Shown: positions 9,890 through 20,622, counted from the first letter of the stretch. The stretch is 31,978 nucleotides of DNA from Porphyra umbilicalis (GCA_002049455.2 KV919283.1:1-31978), one strand, 5' to 3'. Numbers and translations: made by a program. The notes: a model not told the origin generated them from the letters alone.

Positions 9890-10284
9890 AAGAGAAAGTT
9901 TTCAGGGGGGACTACATGATTCAGCAGGTGGCGGCTGTGCTCCTTGGTTGGAGACAGGCACCCAGTCTTGACACAAAAATGACATATGAAAGAAAAACAT
10001 GGGTGCCACTTGGCTCATACTGCAAATATTGAGGGTGCTACTTGGAGCATCGTGAGGACGTTTTGGCTGCCTAATGGGACGTCAGTAAGTCGTCTTAACC
10101 GTCGCGCGCCCCTGACGCCCCCCAAAGACAGTCGTTATGCACTTGAATGGCATGGGTGCGCCACGAAGTAGCCCTCTAAAACGGAGTGCCTCATGGTCCC
10201 GACTGCGACTGAATTTTTGCCGGTGTCATCCCAATCCTCGATCGTGCAGACATTTATCGTCCCAGAACGATGGCGAGAAAGTGC
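9890..10284. other. Gene-poor stretch with a short duplication
   Basis: I see no gene. GGGTGCCACTTGGCTCAT (about 10009) is followed by a diverged copy, GGGTGCTACTTGGAGCAT (about 10034), roughly 25 bases later. Confidence 0.35.
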
Positions 10285-10437
10285 GAGACGCGGGTGCCGA
10301 TCGCGCACACCCTGCGACACGGAGGTGTCGATCGCGCACCCGGCGCGACACACGCGGGTGTCGATCGCGCACCCCCCGCGACACGGAGGTGTCGATCGCG
10401 CACCCGGCGCGACGCACGCGGGTGTCGATCGCGCACC
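10285..10437 (+). repeat. Satellite of alternating 31- and 33-bp units
   Basis: CGATCGCGCAC recurs at 10298, 10329, 10362, 10393 and 10426, giving spacings of 31, 33, 31 and 33. Units alternate between a form with ACACGGAGGTGTCGATCG and one with ACGCGGGTGTCGATCG, so the true repeat is a 64-bp dimer. Since 64 is not a multiple of three, each dimer shifts frame, which argues against a coding role. Confidence 0.85.
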
Positions 10438-10439
10438 TC

Positions 10440-13060
10440 CCCGGGGGGTGCGGCGTGGGGGCCCCCACGCCTAGTCAAGACCGCCTCCAGCGGCTCTTTT
10501 AGATTTCAGGGCCCAGGAAGCCACCTGATTGGATCGGTCCAACAATTCTGGCTTTCTATTGGCGGTTGCGGTGGCCGGCAGGTGGGGTTGGAAAATATAG
10601 CACTTACTGCCTCCACGTCCTCAGTTTTTCCTGCGGAAGTGGATGTGGGCCAATCAGCGCATGACACCTACCCAACAGGCGAGATGCCCTTGAGTCCACT
10701 CCCAGTGTGAAGGCAAGTCTCTGATCTGTCTTTGGCACTCATGCGCATGAGATGACATCTGACGAGCGCAGTTCGAAGAAGATGCGGTTTACTGCCCGAG
10801 CCGATAGCGGTCGGATGGGTTCTCTTCATACCATTGGGTTCAACTCAGAGCGCTGATCACGATGATGTCAAAAACATACGGTCCACCCAAGACTATCAAC
10901 AAACGAACCCAGAGTAATTGGGTTGCCTTCGTTGACGGCAGAGCTCGTGTTGTCCGGTCCTGAAGACCGCACATCATGGTTGTATGCAGACCCTCCTTTA
11001 CAATATAGATGTTGACGTCCAGGGCCGGCCCTCAAGGTTCTTGGAAACATAAGGGGCGAAACGACAGGCGGCAGGATGGCGGCACAGCGATCAAGAGCAC
11101 GGTGCGGGATGATCCGGCGACGGGCGCCACACCAGAATCGCGGCGCTTTCAGGCAGCTTCTGTAATGGCATCTTGCTTTTCACATCCAAAAGAGCCACCT
11201 TGGCTAGGCGTGCCCCCTGCACACGACCATCACATGGTCAGATTTGGCAGCCCACCGCCGCCACCAGCTTGCCGCCACCACCCTTCTGGCACCAAGTCCC
11301 TATGACTTCTCCGTGCACGTGTTCTCGGAGTTCTACATACGGTTTCCCCGCGATACGCTCTTCCTTGTCGCTCTTACGACAAGGGTTTCGGTCGTTGTAG
11401 AGTGTGCTCTTTGCGTGTATTACACGTTGCGCCGTGACGTGTGCGGACGGAGACGTAGCAGAGCTATGCGTTGACTTATTTTACGCATCAACCATGGACG
11501 CATGCATTGCCTGACCTCGTCAACGACCGCGCTGCCACTCCGCGTCCGCCGCTTGCTCCTGCCCTGTTTCCAGAATCAGCTTTGTCATGTTGTACTGTAC
11601 ACCCCTTCCCACCTGTCGATGCTTCTCTAGCTTTGTGCCGCGTCGGCCACACGACCGAACGATGTACGCTCTTGTCGCAATGCTCAGGGAGATGATACGG
11701 AGGCGGGGGGTGTGGCAGATGCGGTCGCACTCGTTTGCGGCGGGGAAGGGTGCTGCTCTTCTTTTCTTAACGTCGACGGGCAATCCATTTGCCACGACCG
11801 GGGGTTTGCAACGGAAAGAAGATTATTATGTACTCACGATGAGTTTGCGATTCCGCTTGCTCGTTCTCTTCCCTTGTTTTCAATCTATGTGTCGTTTTTC
11901 ATGTTCTCCGCTGCCCCCTCTGCATCTCATTTCCATCCCGCAGAGTCACGGGCTTGATGCTCGAGTGTCAATGAGTGCGCAGTTTTTGAGGACAACGACA
12001 TTTGAGAATTGGGAAGCAATACAGCTTTTCTTTCGCCAGTGGTGACTCTGTGGTCGGTGTGGGAGGCGGGGGGGGTCGGGGAGGAGGCGAGTTTCCATCC
12101 AATTGCGTTCCCTGTAGTCTCGGCGGTGTGCAGCCACTGGAAAGTGGGGGTGCCCTTGTGGTGGGATGAGGGCGCGTGTGCGTATGGATGGCGCTGCCGC
12201 TTGGGGCTGGCATGGATGCCTCCGCTTGTTTTCTTTTCTCTATGTGGCTGTCTTCAACGTTTTTCTGTCTGAGCGCCTCTGTCCAACTCTTCTTTTCACC
12301 TTTCCACGCACGCCCCATTCACAGGCCGTTTTCGTTGTTGCGAGGGACCAATCGCGAGCCTTGTCTCTTGTGCTGGCCACGTTGCATAGACTGCTCGCAC
12401 GGCGTCTTTGCTGGTATTGTCTACCTTACGCAAAATTCCAAGTGTGCTTCGACCCAGTACGCTCCTTCCGTTGCACACGTGCCGTTTATTCGTCTTCATC
12501 GTTGCATTCAGATGTACGCTCCTTGGCGCACTCCGCGTCCACAGTGTCTTATATGGCATGCATATCCTCTTCTAGTCTCAGCCACCGTCGGCGGTTCTGC
12601 CATCGCGCTTCTTTGGTTACTTTCAAGCGATTTGAGGGCGACACAGTGTGGTGCCCCATCGAAACCGCAGCCTACGACTTGGAATGGCCGGTCGGGGATC
12701 TGGCGACACACTTATTCGGTTCGGATGGCATGTCCAACGGCTAAGACAACGAGAATCAAGCTGACACGGCCAAGTCCCAGGCTTGTGTATCACTGAAATG
12801 ATGCAATTTCACGAACTCAGGAGGGACCTCGCCCCTGGTGCACTCAGGCGAGATCACTGTCAGAACGGAATGGTGAGGACAGCAGCAGACCGGCCTCCGC
12901 CGTCTATCATAGCAATCGTGCCGGTGAATTCTACCTCTGATTGGCTGGTGCCGCACTGCGATGACAGTATCAGAAGGACTCTGACACTGACCGTGTTTTT
13001 GCTCTGCGGCGAGGTGCGCTGAGACGATTGTCATTGGATAAGAGCCATGTCCTCATTGTT
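10440..13060. other. Gene-poor 2.6-kb stretch with scattered ATTGG/CCAAT boxes
   Basis: I recognise no gene. ATTGG or CCAAT boxes stand at about 10528, 10556, 10651, 12937 and 13032. From about 11550 to 12650 the + strand is pyrimidine-rich, and overlapping open frames of about 150-200 codons exist (11587-12045, 12166-12744, 12176-12796). They are rich in Cys, Ser and Phe, overlap one another in different frames and show no domain, so I leave them uncalled. Confidence 0.4.
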
Positions 13061-13088
13061 CTGCTCGTTTATCCTTGTTTTTCCAGCA

Positions 13089-13125
13089 ATATGATTGGTT
13101 GGCGGTGGCCACTTCTCCCATAAAT
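13089..13125 (+). promoter_or_regulatory. Promoter-like ATTGG plus CATAAAT, left of the 201-bp array
   Basis: ATATGATTGGT (13089-13099) is followed about 20 bases later by CATAAAT (13119-13125). The same arrangement recurs at 15148-15186 on the other side of the tandem array. A + strand gene reading into the array is possible but unproven. Confidence 0.4.
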
Positions 13126-13714
13126 GCCCCCAGAGCACGTGGGGGGGCGGGAGAGACCCCAACCGCCACTACCGATGCCGCGAAGGGCACCCCTCGCGGC
13201 CGGCGCCAAACCCCCGCCCCCGCCGCCTGCGCGTTGGCACCGACTCCGGTCGCGGCCTGTGCGGTGGCGGTGGTGATGGCGGTGGACATGGCTTCGAAAG
13301 AGACGGCGGCGGCTGAGGGAGGGGGGGGGGGGGGGAGGCGGGGCGGCGGTGGGGGCGGCCGCTGTGGGTCGCCGCCAAGGCGGCGAACACTGCGGCGTCG
13401 GAGCGATGTCGGAGGCCGCCGCCGGGACGGTAGCTTCGCCGGACCGGCGACGGCGGGGCGGCAAAGGTGGCGGCGGCAGGGCGCACCGGTGGCGGCCGCG
13501 GTTAGGCCGGCCCGCCGGGGCGGTCGGTCGCGCCGGCCTCTAGCAGCGGGACGGCGGCGGCGAGCGGCGGCGGGCGGCGGCGGTTCGGCGGCGACGTGTG
13601 GCAGCGAAGTGCCGGCGCGGTCCGCGGCCGGCTGCGTTTCGGCGGCAGGCAGCGGCAGCGGCGAGGAGCGGGATCGCGTCCGCGGCCTCCCGCCGCGGGG
13701 GGGCCGTGGGGTGC

Positions 13715-14780
13715 AAACGTGCGGGGGGGGTGCGCGGAGTCGGCGGCGGCGGCGGTAAGCCGCGGCGGAGTCCGGCGTTGCGGCGGCGTCGGCCGCCGCC
13801 GCTAAGCGTCGCCGCAGCCGCCGCCAATGTCCAAGGCGGCGGCGGCGGCAAGGGGCGGCGGCGATGCGGCGGTCGGCGGCCGCGGCTGCCGCATTGTCGG
13901 CGCGGGGGGGGGGCGGACGTGCGGCGGGGGTGCGCGGAGTCGACGGCGGCGGCGGCAAGCCGCGGCGGTGTCGGGCGTTGCGGCGGCGTCGGCCGCCGCC
14001 GCCACGCGTCGCCGCCGCCGCTGCTAATGCACAAGGCGGCGACGGCGGCAAGCGGCGGCGGCGATGCGGCGGTCGGCGGCCGCGGCTACCGCGTTGTCGC
14101 TGCGGGAGGAAGTGCGGACGTGCTGGGGGGGTGCGCGGTGTCGGCGGCGGCAGCGCCCAGCCGCGCCAGTGTCGGGCGTTGCGGCGGCGTTGTCCGCCGC
14201 CGCAACGCGTCGCCGCCGCCGCCGCCAATGTCCAAGGCGGCGGTGGCGGCAAGGAGCGGCGGCGATGCGGCGGTCGGCGGCCGCGGCTACCGCATTGTCG
14301 GCGCGGGGGGGGGGGCGGACGTGCGGCGGGGGTGCGCGGAGTCGACGGCGGCGGCGGCAAGCCGCGGCGGTGTCGGGCGTTGCGGCGGCGTCGGCCGCCG
14401 CCGCCACGCGTCGCCGCCGCCGATGCTAATGCCCAAGGCGGCGATGGCGGCAAGCGGCGGCGGCGATGCGGCGGTCGGCGGCCGCGGCTACCGCGTTGTC
14501 GCTGCGGGAGGAAGTGCGGACGTGCTGGGGGGGTGCGCGGTGTCGGCGGCGGCAGCGCCAAGCCGCGCCAGTGTCGGGCGTTGCGGCGGCGTTGTCCGCC
14601 GCCGCAACGCGTCGCCGCCGCCGCCGCAAATGTACAAGGCGGCGGCGGCGGCAAGGGATGGCTGCGATGCGGCAGTCGGCGGCCGCAGCTACCGCGTTGT
14701 CGGCGCGGGGGGGGGGGCGGACGTGCTGTGGCGGTGCGCGGTGTCGGCGGCGGCGGCGGCAAGCCGCGGCGGTGGGCGGT
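13715..14780. repeat. About 5.5 copies of a 201-bp GC-rich repeat in A-B-A-B order
   Basis: The landmark GCGATGCGGCGGTCGGCGGC starts at 13861, 14061, 14262 and 14463, and a diverged form at 14664 (spacings 200, 201, 201, 201). A degenerate unit precedes 13861. Units at 13861 and 14262 are alike, as are those at 14061 and 14463, so the higher-order unit is about 402 bp. Because 201 is divisible by three, long frames stay open on both strands: + 13598-14836 with an Ala/Gly/Arg-rich repeat of about 67 residues, and - 14762-13053. I recognise no domain, and base composition alone could explain the open frames. Each B unit holds a perfect 14-bp hairpin (for example 14176-14189 with 14195-14208). 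Confidence 0.85.
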
Positions 14781-15147
14781 GCCAGCGACGCGGCGGTGGC
14801 GGTGGTCTTGGCGGCCAAGGAGGTGCGCGCGGCTGAAGGGGGGGGGCTGCGTCGCCGGCGCCGCGTCGACCCCGGGTGAATGGCGGGCGCCAGCGGCGGC
14901 AGGGGGCGGTGCCGCGGCGGCTGTCGCGGTTTTCGCGCCCTCGGGCGACAGGCATCCCGCGCGGGGGCGGCGCCGCGGCAGCCGACGGGGGCAGCGACTT
15001 CGCGGCGGTGACTCTGCGATGGTGCCTGGGCGCGGCCGGCCGCCGTCGGGTGACGGCGGGGCGACGGCGGCGTTGCCGGCCGCAAGGTGGCGGGCTGCAC
15101 CGGCGGTGGGGCGGCCGCGGGAAGCGCCGCCTCAACATGTCCCCCTG

Positions 15148-15191
15148 ATATGATTGGTCGCGTGCCAGTCATTGATTGGCATAAAATTGGG
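15148..15191 (+). promoter_or_regulatory. Promoter-like ATTGG boxes plus CATAAAA, right of the 201-bp array
   Basis: ATATGATTGGT (15148-15158) repeats the sequence at 13089. A second ATTGG (15175-15179) directly precedes CATAAAA (15180-15186), and a third ATTGG follows (15187-15191). The + strand gene that such a promoter would serve is absent, because transposon sequence begins within about 100 bases. Confidence 0.4.
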
Positions 15192-15249
15192 TCAACAAAT
15201 CTGCATCCGCCGAATAGTACTGAAACATATGACCAAGATCAGTGGTAAG

Positions 15250-15265
15250 TAATTTGCGCAAATTA
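15250..15265. other. Perfect 16-bp palindrome near the transposon 3' end
   Basis: TAATTTGCGCAAATTA is its own reverse complement. It lies 10 bases inside a CAGTGG (15240-15245) that could be a transposon terminus. A sequence reading CAGTGGAACC on the - strand (18209 downward) might be the other end, but similarity beyond CAGTGG is weak and there is no TA flank, so the boundary is not established. Confidence 0.4.
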
Positions 15266-15291
15266 TGCCAGAAACCGGCAAGGCCGGATGC

Positions 15292-17892
15292 TTATCCGCC
15301 GCTGAGGTGCTCCCGTGGTGCTACCGTCTGCGACACATTTAGCCTCCCTGCACAACTCTCTGGCGACACTTTGTCGTATTGTGTCGCCAATGTGTCACCC
15401 ATAAGGAACCAAAGAGTCACCTTGGGCACGACCGCCGACGACCCCTCCACGACCAACTCTTTCTCGGCAACATCCCCCTCCCCAAAGCACTCTTGCGCAA
15501 CTGTGCACGTACCCATCATACCCAGGATCTCACGCACGTCGTCGTACACGGGGCGAGACGAGGTGCGGTACTCTCCATGCTCTGCGATGACGCGCGCCTC
15601 CATCGACAATGGCAATATGCATGCCTTTGCCCAGCAATGCGCTATCGTAGCGGGCGTCACTGCGTCCCACTCCTCCCGGACAATCTCTGCCACGTCCTGC
15701 AGATGGGTGGCGGCGCCGTCCCGGACGCCCAGGTCGGGCCGAGTGGGCGCAGCTTGGCGCCGGGGGCGCCGAGAGCAACGGCGAGCCGGCCCGGAAGGGG
15801 TTGAAGGGGGGAAGCGCTGTTGCTCCACCCACACGTTGGGTCTGGCTGCTAGAGCCAAGTCAGCCGCCGTTGAGCCCGGAAAGCCGACAACGGCAGGTGG
15901 CCGGTAGTCGGGCGCCGTGCATGGAACCGTGGAAACAAGGGCAGCGCCTTGCGCGGCAGGAACCGGGGTGGGGGGGGGCACCGGCGTCATGGTCGTAGCG
16001 GGGTTACGGGGTACGCTTGGTCGGTCCACCAATGGCGGTGTCCCGGGTGGCACCCCAGATTGGGAAATTCTCGTCGCCGAAGAGGCGCCAAAGCTCGTAC
16101 CGCTGAAGCCGACACCAGCCGCCAATGAAGCGCGGGCAGCGCTCAACGGCGTCCAATCCATGGTTGCACCGTTCCCGAACACAGTGCCCGGCGGCATAGG
16201 AGAACGGACACATGAACTGGCCGCGCTAGCGCCAATACTTGGCACCGCCAGTCTCACCAGAGGCCCCCCGCGCACAGCCACGGCGGTCGAGCCAGCGCCC
16301 AGCTGCTGGGAAACGAGCACCGCGGGCGGCCCCGGCGCGCCCGTCGCGCCGATCGGCCCCGCCCCACCCACAACCCCGGCACCAACCGCGCTGGAAGCCA
16401 CCACACCCCCAGCAGGCGCGCCCTGCCCCGCCTCTCCGCACCCACGAGCCGGTAATGAGGGTGCAGGAGTACTGGCCTCTGGTCCGGAGGGGGTTCTTGC
16501 AGCAAGAGCTGCCTCCGCCGCCGTCGCGGTCGCCGCCGTTGAGGCTGCAGAGGCGGCTTCAGCTTCTTGTCGTCGCCGCTTTTCAGGGAATGCGCGCAGA
16601 ACCAGTGAAATAAGACGCTTCTTGTAGCGCCGTTTCAAACACGCAATGATGCCTGCGTCCAATGATTGGTGGACAGACGTCACGTTGGGTGGTAGAGGGC
16701 AGATCTTGACGCCGTCGCACTCGAGTTCTGTGTATGCCCCACAGTTGTCGACGATCAGTATGACCGGCGAGCGCGTTCTTGCACGTACTTCTGGAACAAA
16801 CACGGTGTTGAACCACTTCTCGTACACGACAGCGTCCATCTAAACCGATTGTTGTGAAAAGTACGGTAAGGGGCAGTTGGCACGCGGGGGCTTGAAACAC
16901 AGAGGCACGGCGGCGGAGCCGATGATCGCGACGGGGATCTTGTGGGAGCCAGTGGCATTACATGCCAGGACGAGGGTCACGCGATCTTTGGCCTTCATTG
17001 CCTTAGAGCCACGCGCCCGCCTTCGCCTACCCGCCGCAATGTAGGACCGGTTGGGAAGACACCGGTATTGCAAATCAGTTTCATCCATGTTTTAGATGTG
17101 TTCTGGGTCATAGGTCGCCAGATCTGCCCGTATTTCGGCCATCCGCCGCTCCCCTAGGCGTACAGCCTCGGCCGCCGAGCCCGCCTGGCCCCACAACTTG
17201 ACGCTCTTGAGTCAGTGGCGGGAGGCCCATCGTTGGATGAACCCAGGGGATCCAAAAAACCCCTCCACGCCAAGTTCTATGGCGATCTCCCTCGCCCTTG
17301 TTTCGAGCACCGCCAACGTCATTGGAAGGTCCGCCCCGCCCATGGTATCGATACCATCAAACCAGTTCTTGAGAACGGCATCAATCTCCTCAATTTTCGA
17401 ACAACGGGTACGCGTGGAGTTCACCGGCTCGCCGTCGCGTGCATGTTTCAAAAGCCGGGCACGCTCTGATGGATTGCACGTGCGTCTTGCGGCCGAAAGG
17501 GAGATGTCCTTAGGGAAGGCTGCCCGCAGCGACCGCCACGTGTAGGCGCCGGTGTCGTACATGCGGATGAGGTCAATCTTGTCGCCCAGGGTCAGGGTGA
17601 CCTTCGGTCTTCGAGACGCCGAGGGGGGTGAGGATGCACCACTGACACCAGGTGTCGGTGGCTCCTGTGTGGTCGCAGCCGGTTGACTCACCGGTTGTCG
17701 AGTTCGTCGTGGGTTTGTCCGGGGAGGCGCCGTCGAGTTAAAATGCACCACCGTGGCGGCAGCAGCTGCCGCTGATGCGATACTGACCGCATGCAGCATC
17801 TCGCTAGATGAGCCATCGAGTACCTCATGCACCGCCGCCTCTGCCGCCGCCGCAGCGAGAGCCCGCGCCTCGCGCGGCACTCGAGGAGCCAT
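15292..17892 (-). pseudogene. pogo/Tigger-like DDE transposase with three in-frame stops
   Basis: One frame runs the whole length. It starts at the first ATG (17892; an upstream extension has no ATG). In order: a psq-type helix-turn-helix (LTLGDKIDLIRMYDTG, about 17595), a CENP-B/Tc5-type DNA-binding domain (VLKNWFDGIDTMGGADLP to FIQRWASRH), then a DDE domain. The acidic triad is intact: NMDETDL, LIVDNCGAY and QSLDAGI, with 29 residues between the second and third Asp, as in pogo/Tigger. Stops are TGA (17214-17212), TAA (17094-17092, directly before NMDET) and TAG (16842-16840, before MDAVVYEKWF, where relatives often have Trp). A Pro/Ala/Gly-rich insertion of about 290 residues separates the DDE domain from the C-terminal segment EEWDAVTPATIAHCWAKACI. 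No frameshift is needed, so the inactivation looks recent. Confidence 0.85.
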
Positions 17893-18211
17893 CAGAGGCA
17901 AGGAGGTGTGCAGTTGCCACCGCACACCGAGTGTCTGGTCAGGACAAGTGGTGGGTGCCAGAGGATGGCGGGGGGACAGGAGGGGTCGGGGGGGAGACAG
18001 CTGTGACGACGATGATCGTGACGACGGTGGGTGCGGGGCAAAATCACCGTCGTCGTCCGCCGTCGGCGGCTGTGTCTTTCGCTTGTCTGTCGACAATCGC
18101 TAAATCACGATCGAGCGAGAAATCTAGTATCTTGGACTCCTCAGCAGTCGATCTCATTCACTTGTGGAACACCCTGTCTGTTATTGGCGCGATTTGGAAG
18201 GTTCCACTGGG

Positions 18212-18820
18212 ATCATAGACACTTCGACTCACGATCTCTTCCGCACGGCAGCCTTTTCGTCCGGTGTGTCTTGGCATCGAGACTGCTTCACGATATGCAC
18301 GAATTTCGACCTCTTGGGGACGAACGTTGCTGGGCGCGCATCCCCCACCCTGTTCGCCAACTGAATGACATGTAAGTGCATTCTAACTGTAGGGGCGTCG
18401 TGTGCAACCCTATTTCCAAGGAGGCCAGTCGAGAACTTTCTCGTGCCCCACCCCACCTGCCCCCGTGCGGTGATGTGTCAGTCCTTCAGAAAACGCGCAT
18501 GTCTCCTTTTTGGGACGCGCACCATAGCCCCGATACCCTAATCAATCCAGAAATGACAGTGCTGACGCGAATGCTAACAAATCTGACCCTTGAGCGCCGG
18601 CTGAAAAAAACATGGGATAGGTCGAGTCGATCTTCAAGAGAAGCTTGAAAAAACACTACTCTGGCGGTACATCCTCCCATGTTCGGTGCACGGTGGTTCT
18701 CCATCATGTCGAGATCCTCGGAGGTGGGGTCAAGTGAAAGTTACTGGCATCCCTACATTCAGATGCTCCCAGTGCCAAAAATTCAAGCTTCATCCTACCC
18801 CTGGGAAGTGCTGAGAGCGC
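18212..18820. other. Gene-poor stretch beyond the transposase
   Basis: I see no gene, repeat array or clear promoter here. Base composition is more balanced than in the coding regions. Confidence 0.35.
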
Positions 18821-18824
18821 CTAT

Positions 18825-18960
18825 TCCAGTTTTTAACTTAATTTGCCAGATGAAAAGGTAGCCCCCTCTCTCCTTTTCTCCCGCAATCAAAAGCCCGAAA
18901 CGAGGTGCGTCCATGGTATGGGAGCCCGTGTGGATGGCGTCATAACCCGCATGGAGGCCC
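18825..18960 (+). repeat. Dispersed repeat R1, copy a
   Basis: This stretch aligns with 19520-19625 and 30106-30215 at roughly 65-70 percent by eye. Shared landmarks in order are GCC(A/G)GAT, GTAGCCCCC or GTGGCCCCC, a pyrimidine stretch, CGCAAT(C/T)AAA or GAATTCAAA, and GCATGGAGG or CATGGGCC. Copy a runs directly into the double-hairpin element at 18965. Confidence 0.5.
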
Positions 18961-18964
18961 TCGT

Positions 18965-19103
18965 ACCATGCACACAGAAGAACCCGGATGCTGAGGAGGA
19001 TTCCTGTCGAATCGTTAACTCCGAAAAAGTTAACGACTGACTGTCGTCGCTTCCTGAGGACTGCTCACAGCCAATCGTTAACCCAAGTGGGTCAACGACT
19101 GGC
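18965..19103 (-). repeat. Double-hairpin element, copy 1
   Basis: Hairpin A has arms TCGTTAACT (19012-19020) and AGTTAACGA (19028-19036) around a 7-base loop. Hairpin B has 15-base arms, 19070-19084 and 19089-19103, around AAGT, with 13 Watson-Crick pairs. Both mismatches are A-C on the + strand, so a - strand RNA would form G-U pairs and fold fully; this is why I list the - strand. The element aligns with 27826-27960, sharing CCATGCAC, ATTCCTGTC and GCTTCCT. It may be a structured RNA or a foldback transposon. Confidence 0.6.
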
Positions 19104-19519
19104 CACGAAGGCCCCGTTCATTGCAGCCCAATAATCCAGATTCAAAAGTCACCCAGAATATTCCACAACGTTCGAAGGCCGTATCCAGCTTCGAACTTTT
19201 CTCAGATGACTGTACGGCATAGCTGGCCAAAATAAATGAGATTATCAGCTTTCTTTGATCATTTCTTGTGACTTTGTTCTTTTTCTCATCATTTTCTCTG
19301 TTCAATATTGTATTAAGTCCATCTCTTTTGCTTAGGGACGCAACCAACGATGTGTACTGATGCTCATATTCTCCTGAGGCCATCGACGTCACCTGTGCCA
19401 GGCCCCTCCCCAGGTTGGCGCAAAAAAGCTTCCGCCTGCCCACGTGCGCACGCAAACATTGGAAGAGTTTTGTTTTGTTCTTTTGCCTCAATTGGCCGAC
19501 AAGACCGCTCGACAGACAT

Positions 19520-19625
19520 TTTCAAAGGATTTGGCCGGATGTACAGTAGCCCCCCTTCTTTTCATCTCCGCCGCAATTAAAGTCGAAACCATGTGTGTGC
19601 ATTGTACGAGCGCCCGCATGGAGGG
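19520..19625 (+). repeat. Dispersed repeat R1, copy b
   Basis: This is a diverged copy of 18825-18960, with GCCGGATG, CAGTAGCCCCCC, GCCGCAATTAAAGTC and CGCATGGAGG in the same order. It is not followed by the hairpin element. An ATTGG box (GTGATTGGCTA) follows at about 19657. Confidence 0.5.
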
Positions 19626-20596
19626 GACCGGGGTGCCTTAAGTACGTTTACGTCATGTGATTGGCTAAACTACGTGGCTCACTAACGAACAAGAGAAGAG
19701 CTAATAGGATCCAAGCAAACAAACGAGAGGGTGGACACAGGTCCCCGCTGCGGAGGCAGCCATGAAGGGCGGGAGAGGATTGGGGAGCGCGAGAGGGCGG
19801 ACGTGCGGCTCGGCGCCGCGATGGAGGAGGCGGCCGGCACCGGCGTCTAAGGGCGCTCCCCACGCAAGGCGGCACCCACCGCCGCCGACCACAGCCGTCG
19901 CCAACGCGGGCAACGCGCGGTGCCGCCTCATCCGCCATCCCGCCCCTGGCCGCCAGACCCGGGGCGGGTAGAAGCCCGCCGACGCCCAACCGCCCGGCGC
20001 CAAGCAGTGGCACCCCCCCCAGGAGAGAGCTGCAGTACCCGGCTGGACATGGCTGACAGTGAGCAGTAGTTGCGGCGTCGGCGGATGGACGGACCAGCGT
20101 ACACGGGCTCTCAGACAGCAACGAATACACGTCGGAATCAGCTGTTCATGGTCATACAACGTGAATAGCGCACCCACTGACATGCGTGGGGATGGTCAGG
20201 AAGGCGACGCAGCGACTCAAATGTCGGCCACGACAAGGGGGCGGCCAGCAGGAGCTGCAGCAGGCGGCCAGCAGCAGACGCCGTCACCAGGCTCGTATCG
20301 CTCATAGAGACGGCAAGCGCAAAGGTGCCCTCTACAACGAGGTGGCTGCACAGCCCCGGGGCGGAAAATCCGCGGATCCGCGGTGGCGGGCGGGAGGTCG
20401 TGGGGGAGCGCCGATGTGCCGGGGATTGTGCAGCAAGGCGTCCAGCGCAGATCCAGAGCTCCGTCGTTTGAGGCGTGGAAGCACCGAACCAACAACGTGC
20501 AAGGACCTCTCATGCTCTCCGTTCCCACACCTTACAGGTCACAATCGACCCGACCGAGCATGCGTGGCCACGCGGCCGTCGAGCACCAGTCAACAA

Positions 20597-20622
20597 CCCG
20601 TCCTGAGGGCCCTCAGGACGGG
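20597..20622. other. Perfect 26-bp palindrome
   Basis: CCCGTCCTGAGGG (20597-20609) is followed with no spacer by its exact reverse complement (20610-20622). It could be a protein-binding site or a cruciform. Confidence 0.6.

Noticed and set aside
10285..10437. CRISPR array
   Set aside because: The 31/33-bp units are repeats throughout, with no unique spacers, and the context is eukaryotic.
12166..12796. Two overlapping + strand frames of about 200 codons
   Set aside because: They overlap in different frames, show no domain, and lie in pyrimidine-rich DNA where such frames arise by chance.
15242..16627. + strand frames over the transposase
   Set aside because: They are antisense to a recognised transposase frame and show no domain of their own.
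15292..17892. Reassigned stop codons (alternative genetic code)
   Set aside because: All three stop codons occur once each in the transposase, while cellular genes end normally with TGA; ordinary nonsense mutation is simpler.
15240..18209. CAGTGG ends as proven terminal inverted repeats of the first transposon
   Set aside because: Beyond six bases the similarity is weak, and neither end is flanked by TA, so I do not give element boundaries.
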